Part shown: positions 12,512 to 13,306 of the stretch, in pieces | Layout of the letters: each line of letters starts with the position of its first letter | Position numbering within the stretch: position 1 is the stretch's first letter | Notes under the pieces: generated by a model | What the model saw: the letters and a program-made list of their open reading frames with translations, nothing else | The model's database searches: none | Told to the model about the DNA's origin: nothing | Translations under genes and position numbers: made by a program | Assembly: GCA_002394365.1 (NCBI GenBank) | Contig: DGTQ01000011.1 | Location: 1 to 13,306 of the forward strand | Origin: Prevotellaceae bacterium UBA4332 | GTDB taxonomy: Bacteria; Bacteroidota; Bacteroidia; Bacteroidales; Bacteroidaceae | Direction of reading: 5' to 3' | Length of the DNA: 13,306 nucleotides

Positions 12512-13072
12512 ATGAGGACTTTCTTTCATAAAACATTCAGGAGAATCAGCGTTGTAATGACGCTGACGGCTGTACTGGCACTGTTCTCATGCGATGCGGA
12601 GAACACGTATTCAAGTCACCAGTGCTACTTTGTTTTCAACACGCAGTTGCACCCTGTCTCATTGCTGGTAAGTGCTGTCACTCCTCCAGGCGATGGCTTT
12701 GTGCTGGTCCATAAAGAATTAGATGGCAGCACAGAGAAGGTGTATGTAGAAAAATACGGAGAAAAGGATACTGGCTCGCCATATGTATATACTACTGCAG
12801 GATTGGAGCCTACAGTAAAGAGTCTGGTGATAGGTTATGACAACGGACTGCTCATAGGATATAGCGCAATAGAAAACAAGGTGCTTGCCTTCGACAGAAG
12901 ATGCAAAAAATGTGAGAATAATGCCAGGGCAAAGGTGCAATGGTATGGTAGTAACACGATAGTAAAATGCCCCGTGTGTGGTTCGATATATAACCTCAAT
13001 ATATCAGGTAACGGCTTGGACTGGTACAAGAATGCTTCATACGACGGCATGTACGTGCGCGTCATAAACTAA
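12512..13072 (+). CDS. Hypothetical lipoprotein with two CxxC pairs
   Basis: The 186-residue protein begins with a basic n-region (RTFFHKTFRR), a hydrophobic core and the lipobox LFSC, with Cys27 as lipid site. ATG 12512 is preferred to ATG 12491, because the latter adds seven residues encoded by an AT-rich intergenic word before a normal signal. The middle contains mixed beta-type sequence. CKKC (131-134) and CPVC (153-156) are spaced like a zinc-ribbon: DRRCKKC, then 18 residues, then CPVCGSIYNLN. This recalls a Bacteroidetes lipoprotein family in which the second half looks like a degenerate zinc or Rieske-type fold, but the histidines needed for a Rieske cluster are absent. It follows argH closely, yet no functional tie to arginine synthesis is apparent. 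Function unknown. Confidence 0.75.
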   Translation: MRTFFHKTFRRISVVMTLTAVLALFSCDAENTYSSHQCYFVFNTQLHPVSLLVSAVTPPGDGFVLVHKELDGSTEKVYVEKYGEKDTGSPYVYTTAGLEPTVKSLVIGYDNGLLIGYSAIENKVLAFDRRCKKCENNARAKVQWYGSNTIVKCPVCGSIYNLNISGNGLDWYKNASYDGMYVRVIN

Positions 13073-13142
13073 ATACACAATACGGAAGAAAAAGTTTGTA
13101 GTTAAAAAAACTTAAAGAAAAGCCTAACCTTTAACTATTGAC

Positions 13143-13173
13143 TATGAACTATGAAGTAAAATTACTAACTTTG
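13143..13173 (+). promoter_or_regulatory. Candidate promoter for the tRNA-Leu transcript
   Basis: TATG (13143-13146), 19 nt, then TAACTTTG (13166-13173), an exact -7 element with a one-base-off -33 element. Transcription near 13178 would give a leader of about 106 nt before the tRNA. Confidence 0.6.
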
Positions 13174-13270
13174 CATTCGCTTTTTGCTAAAGCATCGTGA
13201 CCCTGCTTGCGCAGACCAGCACTAAAAGCTCGTGCGAAGCAAGCTTTGTCATTCGCTTTTTGCTAAAGCA
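13174..13270 (+). repeat. Duplicated 21-nt hairpin word in the tRNA leader
   Basis: Two identical 21-nt copies (13174-13194 and 13250-13270) start CATTCGCTTT and end GCTAAAGCA. Similarity extends left to CTTTG before each copy. Each contains GCTTT and AAAGC that can form a small stem. Between them, AAAGCT (13225-13230) pairs with AGCTTT (13242-13247) and GCTTGC (13205-13210) can pair with GCAAGC (13239-13244). The second copy ends 13 nt before the tRNA. Confidence 0.75.
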
Positions 13271-13283
13271 CACCATAATGGCT

Positions 13284-13306
13284 GCCGCAATGGTGGAATT
13301 GGTAGA
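13284..13306 (+). tRNA. tRNA-Leu, 5' part only, cut by the window edge
   Basis: GCCGCAA forms the acceptor 5' strand, followed by T8, G9 and the D-arm GTGGAATTGGTAGA. The GGAATTGGTAGA D-loop is typical of class II tRNA-Leu. The anticodon lies outside the window, so the isoacceptor cannot be stated. Confidence 0.8.

Noticed and set aside
12638..13040. Rieske iron-sulphur protein
   Set aside because: The second cysteine pattern is CxxC with no accompanying histidines, so a 2Fe-2S Rieske site is not supported.

Overview
The window looks like chromosome from a member of the Bacteroidales, most likely a Prevotella-like (Prevotellaceae) genome. The grounds are repeated close matches to the Bacteroidetes sigma promoter (TTTG, about 19 nt, TAnnTTTG), several protein families mostly seen in that phylum (PepSY-like DUF2874 proteins, a Cthe_2159-type lipoprotein, a Bacteroidetes-type NrdJ C-terminal domain, a periplasmic C1 peptidase), absence of Shine-Dalgarno sites, and AT-rich phrase-like intergenic repeats. 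The genus is inferred, not shown.

Layout: 1-983 has no gene but is rich in repeats: two unrelated arrays of 21-bp period flank a ~465-bp block with inverted ends, many GTGACCT/GTGAGGT motifs and hairpins. A large beta-helix carbohydrate-binding lipoprotein follows on the minus strand (984-2747), divergent from class II fructose-bisphosphate aldolase (2970-3977), which has a textbook promoter and terminator. Converging on it are two PepSY-like exported proteins (4708-4968, then 4170-4601). Next on the minus strand is a likely two-gene unit: a stand-alone NrdJ C-terminal-like domain (7291-7737), then a protein joining ComEA-like helix-hairpin-helix motifs to a predicted outer-membrane barrel (5154-7265). 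A back-to-back promoter pair serves that unit and a secreted bleomycin-hydrolase-like peptidase (7851-9068). A predicted outer-membrane protein (9281-10090) and a complete tyrosine recombinase with no visible mobile element (10213-11016) follow. The last genes are argininosuccinate lyase (11154-12488) and, 23 nt later, a lipoprotein with two CxxC pairs (12512-13072). The right edge cuts into a tRNA-Leu whose leader carries a duplicated 21-nt hairpin word.

fba (glycolysis/gluconeogenesis) and argH (arginine synthesis) are housekeeping genes. Most of the others encode exported or envelope proteins. I see no phage, defence or biosynthetic cluster and cannot point to one clear new system. The best leads are the 253-717 repeat block, the HhH-plus-barrel protein with its NrdJ-tail neighbour, the solitary recombinase, and a leader sequence shared by two unrelated genes.
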